A stretch of 64,000 nt of DNA from Xestospongia bergquistia (GCA_963965975.1 OZ014425.1:67001-131000); one strand, 5' to 3'. Shown: positions 1 to 12,744, counted from the stretch's first letter. Notes: generated by a model not told the origin, from the letters alone. Made by a program: numbers and translations.

Positions 1-3000
1 TTTATTGCCATTCTATTTACAGATAAATGAGTTTGGTAACTCACTCTACCAGGGACTACAGAGAGTGAGTATATCTTTTAATGATCCCTTCATTTATATC
101 CTTAATTAGAACACCACATCATGGGTGTTATATAATTTAGCTGCTATATATTGGAGAGTAAGAGGTGAACCAAGCCAAGCTATTGATTGTATCCAACAAG
201 CATTGTACTACTCACCAAGGTATATATCTCACTATACATCCATTTTACTAGTTATTGATCCATTTAGCCAATATCATGATATAGCATTACTACATCTAAC
301 AAATGTATTATATCTATCTGATCAAATATATGATGCACTAATACCACTAAAAGCAGCTTTGTCATTCTCTACATCTCGTGGAATTCTATTCTATACTTTA
401 GGAAAGATATATGCAGTAAGTTATGAACTAAAACTATTATATTTATTACCTTATATGGTAATAGAATTTAGGATATCTTAGTGAATCTGTTAGTGCCTTA
501 GAGACAGCATTTTATTATAAAGCTCAAAATAAAGACCTCCTTTCACTTCGACAGTCACTCTTATGTGATATAACTGCTCAACAACTTAAACATCATCACA
601 TTGACAAAATAATGGACACTAAACAGTTATTACATCAATTTTACAATATACTTTCTGAGGCCCATCGTCATAGTGTGTTAGACTCATCAAACTTGTTTTC
701 AAACTGGATTAACCTCTTAGTTGAAACTGCTACATATGATCCCTACATCTTCAGATATAATAAACAGTCTCATACAAGGGATAAGCAGATTCATTCCTAT
801 GCCAGTGATAAGCAGACGCATTCCTATACTAGTGATGATTTGGAGATACTCTTGAGGTCTGCAGTAGAAGATATTACATTATTAGAGAACAAATGTGACA
901 ACTGGACACGCCCTTTATCTCTTGAAATAACTTTAAAGAAAATATTGGCAACACAGCAAAATGCTAAACCTAAAATACGTTTAGTTCGAGAGAGTTGTCA
1001 TAGTAACAAGTCAGCCAATATCAACACGTGTTCTCATGTTATTTCTCAATTTTATCCTCATCCAGTATGCCCTGTTGTGCATATCAAAAACCACACCCAC
1101 CAAAATAATACTCAATATAAAGTACCAGCACAAAAAGTAAAGAAATCTTCAAAATATACTGAAGCTTACAGGCGAATGGAATTTTTACCATATACTGCAC
1201 TCCCCGCTTCATTAGAACAAGTAATATTTCCAAACCACACCCCCTCATCAACAAATGACTATAATGATCCTTATTGGCCTACAAAGACACAATGTCTTGA
1301 ACTAGTAGAAGGACTAACTGATAATCTTCCTCGATTTACTGGTACCTTTCTAACACCAGAAGCTCGTGGAATAAGGTATACCAATGTACTCCACTACTGA
1401 AGTACATATCTGCACCAAACTTGTATTTAATCCATACTTTTAATTAGTTACTTTTGATGCAATAATTAGAATTAGAATATATCTCTAAATATGAGGCTAT
1501 TTAATAATTAGCAATTAACTAGCAAATCTACTAATTATAGATATGCAATTACTTCACTTGAACCTAAGTGACATTAATATTACTACTTACAATATGTTAC
1601 ATTAGATTTTATAATAATATATATATATATATATTGTAGTTTTAAGGAGTTGTTAGCTGATGTCCCATTGTTGTCATGGCAACAGGCTCCTTATTGTACT
1701 AACATCACAGATTTACCATTCAGTATGATAACTATGGATCATTTAGAGGGTGTGGCTAATAGACACAGTCTTGCATCAGGAGAACCTGTAGCAGAAGCAG
1801 GACTAAAACAAGTAGGATGTGTCAATTTATCATTTACTATATATTCTTGTCTGTAGTTATTAGTAACTGCAGTTGAAGATGCTACTGGTAGTAGATATAC
1901 AGTTAAAGAAGCAGCTCAGAGAGTAATGAGTGCATTATATAAGGTACTAGTAATAAATTGTGTACTATGTCATCATTTTATCAATAGCATGGACATCATT
2001 GGGGTTTGTTTAATCTAGCTTCAGTTTACTGGAGAGCTATAGGTAATGGTCATCAAAGTATTGAATGTTTACGTCTTGCTATACATTATGCTCCTTATAA
2101 TGCAAGAGATATTGGCTATATTGGGTTAGCTAATGTACTTCATCGCCATGGTTACCTAGATAGTGCTATGGTTATAGCAAGAGCTGCACTAGATATTAGA
2201 CCTGATTCGGTAAATAAATGTGGGTGTGGTCATGATTCATTCCTTGTAGCCTATAGGTCATTATACAGTGGCTGGAGTTTACCTAACAAGTGGTAATCTT
2301 GTTGCTACTAATTTACATTTGAGAATGGCCTTACATTTACAACCTCAGTTTAGCCACGCCTACTCAGCTCTTAAACTAGTACGCTGCTCACTTAAATTTA
2401 AAGAGGAACAGAAACTATTAGAACAAAAGGTAATTGTTTAACTCTCTTTGTTAAAATTATTATAATTTGTATAGCAAAATTTATTATTAGCACAGCAAGA
2501 ATTAGTTAAGAAAGGTCATGATCCTACTCCTGAGAATCTTCAAGAAGCATTACACAACATTGTATCACAACAAAAACAAGATGTACCAGCCATTAATCTA
2601 GCTGAAGATGAAGCTATCAAATACTTAACCTTTTTATCACTTACATTTCGCACTGCAAGTTTGAGCCAGCAAAGCAAAATCATATCACCTTCACCATCAC
2701 TAACTACACCATCACTACCTTCATCATCACATCCATCCACACATCATGAGACAATGGTATCATCAACTCGAAAGAAACCTCAATATACAATGGAATTTAT
2801 GGCTAAAGAAAATGAACGAGAAGAAGAATTACGTAAGAAATGGCCAGAAAATCTCCCTTGGCCAACTTTGGATGACTGTAAGCGCAAACCACCTCCTCAA
2901 TATATGGTGTTTACAAGTACTTGGTTATCTGTGACTGCTAAGAAAATAAAGTAAAATAATTCATTATTACTTGTTTCTATAACATGTCTAGTATTACACA

Positions 3001-3922
3001 TTATATGGACTTTAATATTTCAATTACTGACTATTCTCTGCTACCATTTTGTGAGCTCAATTTTCAACCTTCATCTATAACACTTGATTATTTAGAGGTA
3101 TATCATAACCATTGTAATTACAATATTTGTATATAATATAGGGTATGAATAAAGCTCCATTATTAGACTATATAGCAGAAAGAGGACTAGAAGAGGTAGT
3201 CATTAACTAGTTTAAAACTTTATACAAATTACTTATAATTCAGGTTTTATGTAAATTATCTGGAACATATACTCCAATGGAAGAAATGGCTACTAGAATG
3301 AAATTAGCAATGATGAAGGTATTTAATAATTCTAGAAAGAACTTTATATTGTTATTTAGAATGATTCCAATTGGGTTGTCTCTAATTTAGCTGCTCTATA
3401 TTGGAGGATAGTAGGCAATGGACAACAAGCTCTTAAATGTTTGAAACATGCATTACATCATGCACCTCCTCATAACAGAGTTAGTATTACATTAATATAT
3501 ACTGTTTTAAAAGTATTATAGGATGTAGGCTATGTGAGTTTAGCTAATGTCCTCTATCGATCTGGTTACTATGACAATGCAGCTACTTCAATGCAGTTAG
3601 CTTTGAAGGTATTGATACATTATAATTGTACCTATCTAGTAAATATCCTTTTGTTAGACTTCACCTAATTTAGTGGTTAATCATTTTACTATGGCTAATA
3701 TATTGGCTGCCCAGGTAACACTAATATAACCACTTGATGTAATTACAGTTCATGTTGTAGAATTATTATCGTGAAGCTGCTGGTTATTATGAGTTAGTTC
3801 TTTATCATCAACCTGAGTTTGGTCCTGCATCTGAAAGGCTTCGTGCTGTACGTTGTATGATAGTTTTAGGAGAAAATAAAGTGAAACTCAAACATTTACA
3901 TGAAAAAAACAATTCTAATTAA
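1..3922 (+). CDS. TTC17: TTC17-like tetratricopeptide repeat protein, 3' part
   Basis: The window opens inside this gene, so its 5' end is missing. Spliced translation gives TPR pairs of the type NLAxxYWR...A...CLxxAL..AP near 125-480, 2006-2210 and 3360-3620, each followed by a GYxxLANVLxRxGYxDxA helix pair. Between the TPR blocks are two linkers with a WPTxxxC...FxxTxLxxxAxxI pattern (about 1280-1370 and 2860-2950), each followed by an LPF...LEG segment. This arrangement is that of TTC17, a protein linked in vertebrates to actin polymerisation and ciliogenesis. The stop is TAA at 3920-3922. Introns are short. The next gene begins only 79 bases downstream on the same strand. Family assignment rests on TPR spacing plus the linker motif; exact exon edges are not certain. 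Confidence 0.75.
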
Positions 3923-4001
3923 TAAATATACCTATTTATAGCATGCATATATTTTCATTGTTAGTATAACATAACCTTTGTGGTTACATGTGGTTTGTAG
4001 C

Positions 4002-6774
4002 ATGGATCAGATTGACTCTGTCACTTTGAGAACTTTACAAGGTTTAGCCTCTGCTTTGAAAAAGGCAGAGGCCATTAAGTCTGGGGAACCACCACCACCT
4101 GATGATAAGCAGGAAACATCATCTTCAATTCAAAGGAAAGAGTTCCAATGGGATGAAGTTCTCAAGTGGTTGGTGGCAGCCATTTTTGGTTTGACATTAC
4201 TCAATGTATCTGCTGATTTCTTTCGTAATTATACAGTAACTTGTTATGTTCCTAACAGTACTAGTCGTGATGATGTCTCTTATATTAACAACTACTGTCA
4301 CTCTAGTTTACCTAGATCAGAATACTTCACTCTGTTTATTATAATTCATGGTTTTCTGATAATTGGACCACATGTCTTGTGGAGGACTATGTTTGATGCA
4401 AATTTCCATTTTTTCTTTGATCTTGTCTCTAATCTTGATCGATTAAGAGAAAGTTCTAGTGGAAAATATTCACAAAAGAACTTTGAAATTATTGCTCGAT
4501 TAGAAGATGAATATACTAGACCTGTTGTCATCAATTTATTAAAATGGCAAATCAATCTACCATCAATTTATGCATTCTATCTTATTAAGCTAATTGTTCA
4601 GTTACTAGCTGTCATTGGATCTATTGTCTTCATTGGAATATTTTTTGATGACTTCTCAGAAATGTTTACTTGTCCAACTCTTTCACAACAAGCTAGCATT
4701 ATTTCTGATCCCAGAAGATGGCCTATTTCACACTCTGTTGTATGTGTTTATCCCTCTCTTCGTTTTCTCTCTCTGTTACGTTATGGTGATCTCATTCTCC
4801 TTTGTTTGATTGCTATAGTACTTATCTATGCTTTGTTTTGGTGCCTATTACGTCATACTGAACAACTAGGTCACAAAAGTATTGCCACTTTTTGCACCCG
4901 TTCTAATTTACCACAAGATAGTTATACCTCCTGTAGTATCTTAAAGAGCCCCTTCACTCCAGGAATTAGAACTGATCTGGACTTCTTAACTTTAATGTTA
5001 TTTCGTGCTAGTTCTGGACGAGGAGTGACATTTAAAGAACTTCAAATTATAAGAGAAATGAATCGTCAATATGATCGTGATGGTGAATTATTACAGCTCA
5101 TTATCAATCACAATGCACAAAGAGCAAAAAGAGAAACTGATGCTGAAGAGTGTTTTAAACAAGCTGGGTTTCGCTGGAGTGTTAAAGTTGACTTTCGCGG
5201 TTCACCACGATTTCAAGTGGAGTCTCAAGCAAAGCCATTGCTTGGACTAGTAGATATGGTAAGATTTACTAACTGCCAATATGCTATATAATTGTCTTTG
5301 TAGGAGAGATCTCCTACTAAAATTGAAATTAAAAGTATTTCATGTGATTTACACAGTGCTCAATCAAAACAAATTGACCCACAGGGCCAGTTTGAGGATT
5401 TCTTCCGAGTCTTATTTAATAATATAGGTGGTCAGCCTGATTTTCCTAAAAAACAAACAAAATATCAACAATTTGATGCTCTCAATTCTACTTTAAAGTC
5501 TGTTGATTATCAATACATGTTAAATCAATGGTGTACTGAAGGTGAAGGAAGAGGAACTCTAAGATTGTTGCAATTAACTTTGATAGATCAAGGTTATCCA
5601 GAATTAGCTGATAAGTGAGTTTTAAATACAGTAGCAATTTATAATTGTCTTGTAGAATAACTAGTGGAGAGTTCTCCAAGACCTCTGCAAGTGACAAGAA
5701 AGTTTTGAGTTTTCAAAACCGAGTATATGGATTCTTACAACTGGTCAAACCTCATCGTCCTGATCATCATCGTCTGTTAGCTGTAGATGTCTCTTTTGAT
5801 GGACTTGGTTGCTCATTTATTTTAGCCTGGGTTTTTAAAAGTGTGAGTAAATAATTACTATTATATTTTATCTATACTAACCAGGTTTGTGTATTGAATT
5901 TTCATTCTCATTATCGCAATGACAAAGAAATAGTGGAGCTAGATCGTCTTCACAATCAAGTTAGTATCATCACATTGCCAACAAATTTTTATTCTCTGCC
6001 AGCTAATCCTAATAACAATGTAAGACAAAATGATTCCTATTGTTATTAGTTGTAATTAGTTAGATCAATGTTTGGATGACATTTTGTTTATTTGTCCACC
6101 AACTGGAGATGACAGGGTAGCTCAAAGAAGTGGCAAAGATGACTCCGATGACTACTATATTAATTTTTTTACAGTGGGTCCAATTACACAAGATGCACGA
6201 CATGTTACTGGTAATGATACTATTTTTATTATAATATAGTGACTATCATCTATTCAGTAAACTTATTATTGGAGAAGTTTCAAAATGGTATGGACATTGC
6301 TCACAATTGTCTAATGTTAACAATAAGACCATTAAAAATTGCTGGCAGTGATGTTACACATAAATTTTTACGTTATATACCACCTTCTGAGTAAGTCATA
6401 GTGCTACATCATACAAAAATAGTGTTTCTAGTCTTTTTAAACCAATAGGTTCTAAAAAACAGGAGAGTGAAACAACAATTGTTCAAGAGCAGGAGAGTGA
6501 AACAATAATTGTTGAAGAGCAGGAGAGTGAAATTCAAATTGTTCAAGAGCAGGAGAGTGAAATTCAAATTGTTCAAGAGCAAGAGACTGAAAGACAAGTT
6601 ACTGAAGAACCTAAGTCATCCAAATTTATTGAAACAATGGACGATTTACAAAAAGCAATTGGACCTTCTTCATATTGTACTGTTAATGGTGAAGAAGGTA
6701 TCATATGCTATTGTGGAGATGTAGAGTGTGTTATAGAAATGAAAGTATATCGTTATGTTGGAGAGAGACCATAA
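4002..6774 (+). CDS. LRRC8/pannexin-like four-TM channel protein 1 with novel C-terminal domain
   Basis: The first exon (to about 5260) encodes a cytosolic N-terminus, then four hydrophobic helices at roughly residues 55-75, 110-130, 190-215 and 255-280. A TM1-proximal extracellular loop reads TCYVP...YINNYC and a second loop carries paired cysteines, as in the pannexin/LRRC8 fold. After TM4 come LLRHTEQLGHKSI and TDLDFL...LF segments that parallel the LRRC8 linker. No leucine-rich repeats follow. Instead, exons from 5305 to 6774 encode an alternating strand/helix domain (LLAVDVSF..., FTVGPIT, LTIRPL, ending CVIEMKVYRYVG) that I do not recognise. Start chosen at MDQIDS (4002), just after a TTTGTAG acceptor-like site; an in-frame ATG lies at 3978. 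The paralogue is immediately downstream. Likely a large-pore or volume-regulated channel, by analogy only. Confidence 0.7.
6455..6600 (+). repeat. In-frame 30-base coding repeat in channel gene 1
   Basis: About five tandem copies of a 30-base unit encode Q/E-E-Q-E-S-E-x-x-I-V decapeptides in the C-terminal tail of the channel-like protein. The second paralogue lacks them. The unit is glutamate-rich and probably a disordered or coiled spacer; copy number may vary between alleles. Confidence 0.85.
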
Positions 6775-6951
6775 AGATGAAATAAACTATCATTGCTATT
6801 ACTGACATTTCTAGGAATAATTCATTAATTATCACTTGAGATTATCTAAGAATTGCCTTGTGGTTCACTAAAACAACTCTGGTTTCTCCCTTGAAATGAT
6901 AACCAGTCCATCCCTTGGTGGAAACATCATCCTTGACATATCAGTACAACA

Positions 6952-9908
6952 ATGGCTGCAGAGTTAGTTACCAAAGTGGCATCTAGTGCAGTGGAAAATT
7001 CAAGAGCAGATAAGCTTGTTTTCGGGGACAAGCCTCAAACAAGTGATATAATACCAGAGAAGTCAGACTCTACATCTACTGTTGGTGGTAGTGGTGATAC
7101 ACCCATTACACCTAAAGATTTCTACTGGGATCAAATCCTGTTTTATCTTGTCTCAGCAATTTTGGGTCTCAGTTTTCTTGACATTTCAGTTGAGTTTTTT
7201 CGTGGTTCTGTTATCCAGTGTTTCACTCCAAGCAATCTTACACGTGATCAAATAGCTTATGTCAATAACTTTTGTTATAGTAGTCTACCTAACAGTCAGT
7301 ATTACTTAATCTATATCCTTATCTCTGCAATATTAATTATTGCTCCACATTATCTCTGGAACTCATATTTTGGAGCTCATTTTGATTTCTTCTTTGATTT
7401 GGTAAAGAAACTTAATCGTTTACGAGATAGCTCTACAGGAGAATACAACCCTCTTAATTTTGAGCTTGTTAAGAAACTAGAGCAAAAGTTTTCAAAATCC
7501 AACACGTGGATATTTCGCTTGTACAAGTTGAAGTTGTTAATTCAACTAATAATTAGTATCGTTGTCCAATTAGTAAATGCTTTTTACTTTCAAATAGATG
7601 ATTTTAACAACAGTTTTACTTGTCCTAAAGATTCTGTTTCTCTTAATTCTAATATTTGGCCAATTAATGAAGAGCTTACCTGTGTATATAGTTCATTGAC
7701 TTTACTTTTATTTTTACGCAACACTGCATTTGCCTTAGTATCTGCTGCTATTTGTGTTATTATATTTGGTTTATTGTGGTGCTTTAGTCGTCATACCACA
7801 GAATTAGGTGCTAAGGACATTGCTACATTTTGTGATGTATCGTGCCTTCCTCCTGAAGATTACCCTTATCCTTCAGCTCGTAAAGTTTTCAAACAAATTC
7901 TTTGCTGTGGTCAAGAAGAGGATCTCCACCAATATACGAAAGTGAGACAAGCAGAAAACTCTCTTGAAGAAGTCATTGAAGAACAAAGTGCTGAAGTAGA
8001 AGGTTCCCTCTCTTGTTTTGATGGATTATGGAAGGGTCTTAAACAAGCCTTTTCTCCTCGAATTACTAATGATCTTGACTTTTTATTGTTGAGGTTATTT
8101 TATGCTGACTCTGGTCATGGACAAGTGTTTAAAGATATTCAAGTTCATAAAGAGTTAACATACAAAACAGCTCAAGATCATGAGCTACTTTTTTTATTGA
8201 ATATAGTTCATGGAGATTTATTAGATAAATATCTAGATGAGCTTGAAGGTTAGTGTAACAATTTCATACAATCTATGACTCTATTACAATCCTATAGCTG
8301 AGGAGGATAGAAAGTTACAATTACAAGAACAAGGACTACCATATACTCCACTACCACAGACTGAAGAACAAAAGGAGTGGGAAAGACTCACAGATCTTCA
8401 AAAATATTTTTATGAGTCTGGATTTGGTGACACAAGTCCTGAGGAACAAGTTTATTCATATTTTGAATCTCAAATGGGAATTACTCTGAAAGATTGGGTA
8501 AGCAACATATCATTTAAATATTATATTCTCTTGGTTTTAGTCTCATTCTCCTCTGAGAACTGTACTACTCAGTTTCCTGAAATTTGCACCTAAAAATAAA
8601 TTAGCCATTGACATTTCCTTTGGAAATAAAAGTGGTTATTCACTTGTGTTAGCAAGAGCATTCTATGAAGTAAGATTTCAAATACCAACTAACAATATTC
8701 ATATTTTATAATCAGGTTGTAACTATACACTTTAATAAGTATTACCAAAATCCAAAAAAAGTATGTAAAGTGGATCAATATCAAGCTAACTATCGCACAT
8801 TTACATTTCCTGCTGATATCTTCAGTCAAAACGCTTCAAATATAAATGAAGTAACAGTTACTCTATTAAAACATAATGTGTTATTGTTTCTATAGGCACA
8901 AAAACTTGTTATGGAGTTGTTTCAACGTCAAACTAGAAACAAACGCAAAGTGGATCTTATCATGATAGGACCTATTACAGATCGATCCAAAATAGTGACT
9001 GGTACATTCCCTATGTCTCTATAGACTATATTATCTGCTTGTCTCTAGCCAATGTAATGATTGAAAAACTATATACATGTAAGGAATACTTCAATAAAGA
9101 TGCAGTACTTATTGCTGTTCGACCTCTTATGATTGGAGCTAAACCAAGAACAGATCATTTTATTCAATATAAACCTCCTAGTGGGTATGTTATACTGGTT
9201 TGAACCAGTTTATTTTAATATACTTCTACGAATTCCTACTATACACTATGACTACTATGTTATTACATGACATAATTCTCTTTAAATAACTATGAATTCT
9301 ATTACTGCAGCATTTTTGAGGACATTGGTAATGAGGTTATTGAGAAGCTAAGAGACAGTAATGTACCACTTTATTCTGTTAGTTCTAAAGGAGATATCAA
9401 ACTAGTTGATCTATCTTTACCACAACAAGACACTCCACCCACACTACCTAATGGGGAATATCGTAAATTTTCTTCCACATCATCTGGTGTTCAACGAAGA
9501 CGTTCACAATCTATGATGACAAGATTACAAAGTATTATTCAACCAAAAGATGAACCATTGCCTTATGGCATAGCAGTTCAATGTAACAATATCCAGTGTA
9601 TCTTTGAGTTCAGAGTATTCCGTTATATTGGACGATATGGTAATGAAGAAACCCCACCCCCTTCTAATGAAGTTACAAATGAAAACCACTCCCCTTTGCC
9701 TCTTGATGTACCAATAGAGCGACTAGTATCCCCACTAGAATCATCATCATTCCCTTTATTAAGCAATGCGGATAACAATTTGAGTGATACCAGACGATCT
9801 GAGCCATTGTTACATGGAAGTGTAGATGATCTCTTTTCCTGTCATGAAAATAACAGGGCATCTTCTGATAATGATCTCTCAAGACCATTAACAAACAATA
9901 ATGACTAA
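6952..9908 (+). CDS. LRRC8/pannexin-like four-TM channel protein 2 with novel C-terminal domain
   Basis: A tandem paralogue of the preceding gene with the same exon plan: a long first exon (6952 to about 8249) holding four membrane helices, then several small exons. The first extracellular loop reads IQCFTP...YVNNFCYSSLP, very close to its neighbour. TM2 contains APHYLW and is followed by HFDFFFDLVKKLNRLRDSS. After TM4, RHTTELGAKDIATFC and NDLDFLLLRLF match the LRRC8-type linker. The C-terminal domain aligns with that of paralogue 1: LAIDISFGNKSGYSLVLA, VDLIMIGPIT, LIAVRPL, then IQCIFEFRVFRYIG. It has a longer Ser/Pro/Asn-rich tail ending at TAA 9906-9908, with an Arg/Ser-rich stretch around 9490-9510. 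No leucine-rich repeats are present. Function in anion or metabolite release is inference. Confidence 0.7.
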
Positions 9909-9992
9909 GACATTATACATACACAATACTAGATATCAATGAAGTATAATAACAAATTTTAGGATTATTTTTGATGTGAGATTTTGGTCATT

Positions 9993-10255
9993 TCAATGAT
10001 TTGATCCTGGTTTTCTTCTTGATAATAGATGTATTGGACAGTGTCTTAATTTACTGGAGTTAATACAGGAGTCACATAGTGGATGTAACTCATAACAATC
10101 AAATAATATTATATTATAAACTGTAGTAGTCTCTTTACAGGCTAAACATAGTCCTTGATATGACTAGAAGGAGAGAAAAGATAGAGAATTAACTTCAACT
10201 TATTTACCATAGACATTTTGCTGATGCTGATATTAGTATAACTTTGTTGACTCAT
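9993..10255 (-). CDS. Small cysteine-rich protein, array member Z (two exons)
   Basis: Exon 1 (10208-10255) ends ATGTCTATG before a GTAAAT donor; a 44-base intron follows; exon 2 is 10163 down to the TGA at 9993-9995. Read this way the protein is 72 residues if the upstream in-frame ATG (10255) is used, or 59 if translation starts at MSM (10210), which matches the three-codon first exon of the other members. Exon 2 has a CxxC, then HPLC..C, then HCPIH: a probable zinc-binding module. It is nearly identical over about 165 bases to member F at the other end of the array. I do not recognise the family. It converges with channel gene 2, 84 bases away. Confidence 0.6.
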
Positions 10256-10935
10256 GATATTCCATACTTCCTTTGATGTCATACTATTCTAATAATTAGA
10301 TAGCAAACAAAATAAATCAATTCTCTATAGAAAGTGTTGTATCCACTTTACATTAATAAAATATAGCATTACATGACTACATGTAGTTGAGATCATCTTA
10401 AATTAATACTTATATTTGAAGATACTAAACAAATTATGATGCTATTGGATTATTAAAATTTGTTGACCACTTCATGTAAACAGTGGTGCAATAAAATGAT
10501 AAATACTGTCATTCACTAGTCTATACTGTCGTTATTATGAACAAGTATGTACTTCAAAGTACATGTACATTATGACATATATACATGTACATGAACATTA
10601 ACATGTACCTTATACCATATATGGACATATACTTTATATGTTATTATAGTACTTCAATGTAATATTGTATTGTCTGATAAGGTTGAATTTATAATAGACA
10701 GTGTGTGTTAGGCCAATCCTTTTACATTTCAGTATTTATCACTCATGTCAAGAAGCTGCAGTGTTACTGGAGTTCAGTTTGTGTGTAGCTAATATTTAAT
10801 ATTCTGATCTTTTGATATACTGGACAGTGCATTTATTGGGACATCCAAGGACAACAACCAGCAATACAACATGTCTCCTTTGTAAGTATTGTTTAATTGT
10901 TTTATTCAAAGACAATACATACTTGATACAATATA
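10256..10935. repeat. Non-coding spacer with palindromic TACATGTAC block
   Basis: No convincing gene. Bases 10540-10740 hold a degenerate copy of the block that recurs through the array: overlapping GTACTTCAAAGTAC and ACATGTACAT palindromes, then a conserved TATTGTCTGATAAGGTT and TTAGGCCAATCC. It lies 5' of member Z and 3' of member A. The left part, 10260-10530, is AT-rich with nothing I can identify. Confidence 0.6.
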
Positions 10936-11422
10936 CTAAAGATTAAATTCCAAAAGTTCCAAAAGTTCACTTTTGCTTTCTGAAGTGAGAGGATTTTTAT
11001 CATGGTTGCAAGTTTGGTTCCTCAATGCACAGTGACTGCAGTATTGAAATTTGTGATTACATGGAGTATATGCAAGTGTAATGTGCTCATTTAGCTTGAA
11101 ATATAAGCTGCAGCACGTACATTGTTTTGGTCCACGACTGTAAGTTAGCTATAATAGACTGAAAGTAATTAATTTCATGAAATATTCATACCAAAGATGA
11201 AGGAGATTTATCTTCATAAGTTTGTAGTACACGACCCAGTCTTTTGTTGTGTTTCTTGCAATGCTTACATACATCAATATGCCTCTTCTTGTATTCATAC
11301 CTATTCTTTGCATAATAAACTTGACAACAGCCACATTTAGACGGCTTGAGAGATTGAAATACATCATTTTAAGGATTTCTCCAGTAAGGCATGCAATTTG
11401 TCTCCAAACTTACTGTAGCCAT
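10936..11422 (-). CDS. Small cysteine-rich protein, array member A (three exons)
   Basis: Exons 11414-11422 (M-A-T), 11192-11344 and 10936-11148, all joined in phase 0, give 124 residues. Exon 2 encodes CGCC...C..C spaced by about 22 residues; exon 3 encodes CTCC...H.F.YC..CA and a second C..H pair, followed by a Ser/Glu/Leu tail. The acceptor for exon 3 (TATTATAG) was chosen because it keeps phase and matches member D position for position. The spacing suggests two zinc-binding modules, by inference; no family is recognised. An ATG 140 bases upstream of the start opens a seven-codon ORF closed by TAA, unlike the longer upstream ORFs of B-D. Confidence 0.6.
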
Positions 11423-11574
11423 TGGTTAAGTCCAGTATCTGACTGTATATAAGAAAATAACTATACAAACATAATATCATTACATTCAAAAATTACTGAT
11501 TTTCTATACCTTAGCTAAAAAACCAACGTACTTTCTTCTTATGGAGTCATTCTACAACTCATCCCTTATATATT

Positions 11575-12075
11575 CTTTGGAACCCATTTTAATTACGTCA
11601 TCTAACTTGAAATTAGTTTAGGTTTTCATGGGAAAGTTACCGTTGCTAGATAGACATTATCTTTTCAGATCTTGTTTGCTATGTCCTCTTTCCAACGTCT
11701 GCTATCAGTAGATCTTGGAATGTCCGAACATTCTAGCATATTCCTATTTGATACTACCCATTAATCATATGATAAGTACATTCAAAAGAGCGGGAGGTAT
11801 TTATGACCACTTTATGTCAGCAGTGTTGCCACCGAAACCAAAAGCAAGTATAGCTTCTTTAGAGACCCATTATCTGATATGTACACATAATTATGTACTA
11901 TAAAGTACATGTGCATTATGAGATGCAAAGATATTTTAATGCACATGCTGTGCATGTACTATATATGTCTTTAATATACACATTGTACTTTGAAGGTCAT
12001 CATAATGTATTAATGTACTGCTCATGAGTTTGGTTTATGGTAGATAGGCCATTACATTCCTCTATTTATGGTAAG
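11575..12075. repeat. Array spacer: conserved upstream element and palindrome block, copy A
   Basis: Bases 11593-11600 are TTACGTCA, a CRE/bZIP-like octamer present at the matching place 5' of most members. It is followed on the plus strand by a degraded copy of a roughly 250-base element that forms an open frame in other copies but is broken here. A palindrome-rich stretch of TGTACTTTAAAG/ACATGTAC type covers about 11880-12010, then the TTAGGCCAATCC-like end. This spacer separates members A and B. Confidence 0.6.
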
Positions 12076-12217
12076 TGAAATATCTCTGACTCATCAGAAG
12101 TAATACAAATTGAATAAAGTTTGAAGATTTCTTTTTACCAAAAAAAGTGCATTTTTCAATTATACTCCTTTAGCACACTAATATGTACTTTAATGATTTA
12201 ATAAAAATTATATCCTG

Positions 12218-12673
12218 TCAGCATTGTTGAATGAATTTCCAGAGATCATTCTTGCTCGATAAAGTGAGATCACTGTCATCTTTGGGGCTTCTTTTATGTT
12301 TCTGTGCACAATTACAACAATACTTAAATTCATTTTCATCATGAGCACTGGAACCTTGATATTCAAGTGTAACAAGATATGTATTGCGTTGACAGCAGTC
12401 GCATTTCTGATCATATCACTAAAAATAAAGATTAAAAGACATTGATAGTTTCTGTATTGTTTCTTACCGAATGTCTAGGATTGTTTCGAAATTCTATGCA
12501 ATTTTCACAGAGCACGATATTATACCATTGATATTTTGCTTCATAAAACTGACAACATTGACATTGTCGTTGACTTAAACTTCCTTGCCCATAGTACTTG
12601 AAAAACTAAAATACATCATTAAGCTACATTTTGCTAACATATATATACATTAGTCAAAACTTACTGATGCCAT
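12218..12673 (-). CDS. Small cysteine-rich protein, array member B (three exons)
   Basis: Exons 12665-12673 (M-A-S), 12468-12605 and 12218-12406, all phase 0, give 111 residues. Exon 2 carries CQCCQ...LCENC and ends in NPRHS; exon 3 carries CDCC...YCCNCA, then KRSPKDDSDLT and a lysine/tryptophan tail. The exon 3 acceptor used is GATCAG, because the nearer TTTTTAG would put a TGA in frame. The exons are closely related to those of member C. An upstream ATG at 12722 (MSSRIPPLENL...) opens a frame that overlaps the start in another frame. Probable zinc-binding protein; function unknown. Confidence 0.62.
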
Positions 12674-12744
12674 CATCTAATTCAGGAACAAGATTTTCTA
12701 ATGGAGGTATTCTACTACTCATAATTTATATGTTGTTAGTAACC

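Noticed and set aside
2540-2740. Minus-strand 66-codon ORF opposite the TTC17 linker
   Set aside because: Antisense shadow of a coding exon with no codon or motif support.
9673-9894. Minus-strand ORF opposite the tail of channel gene 2
   Set aside because: Antisense to a well-supported terminal exon and without recognisable features.
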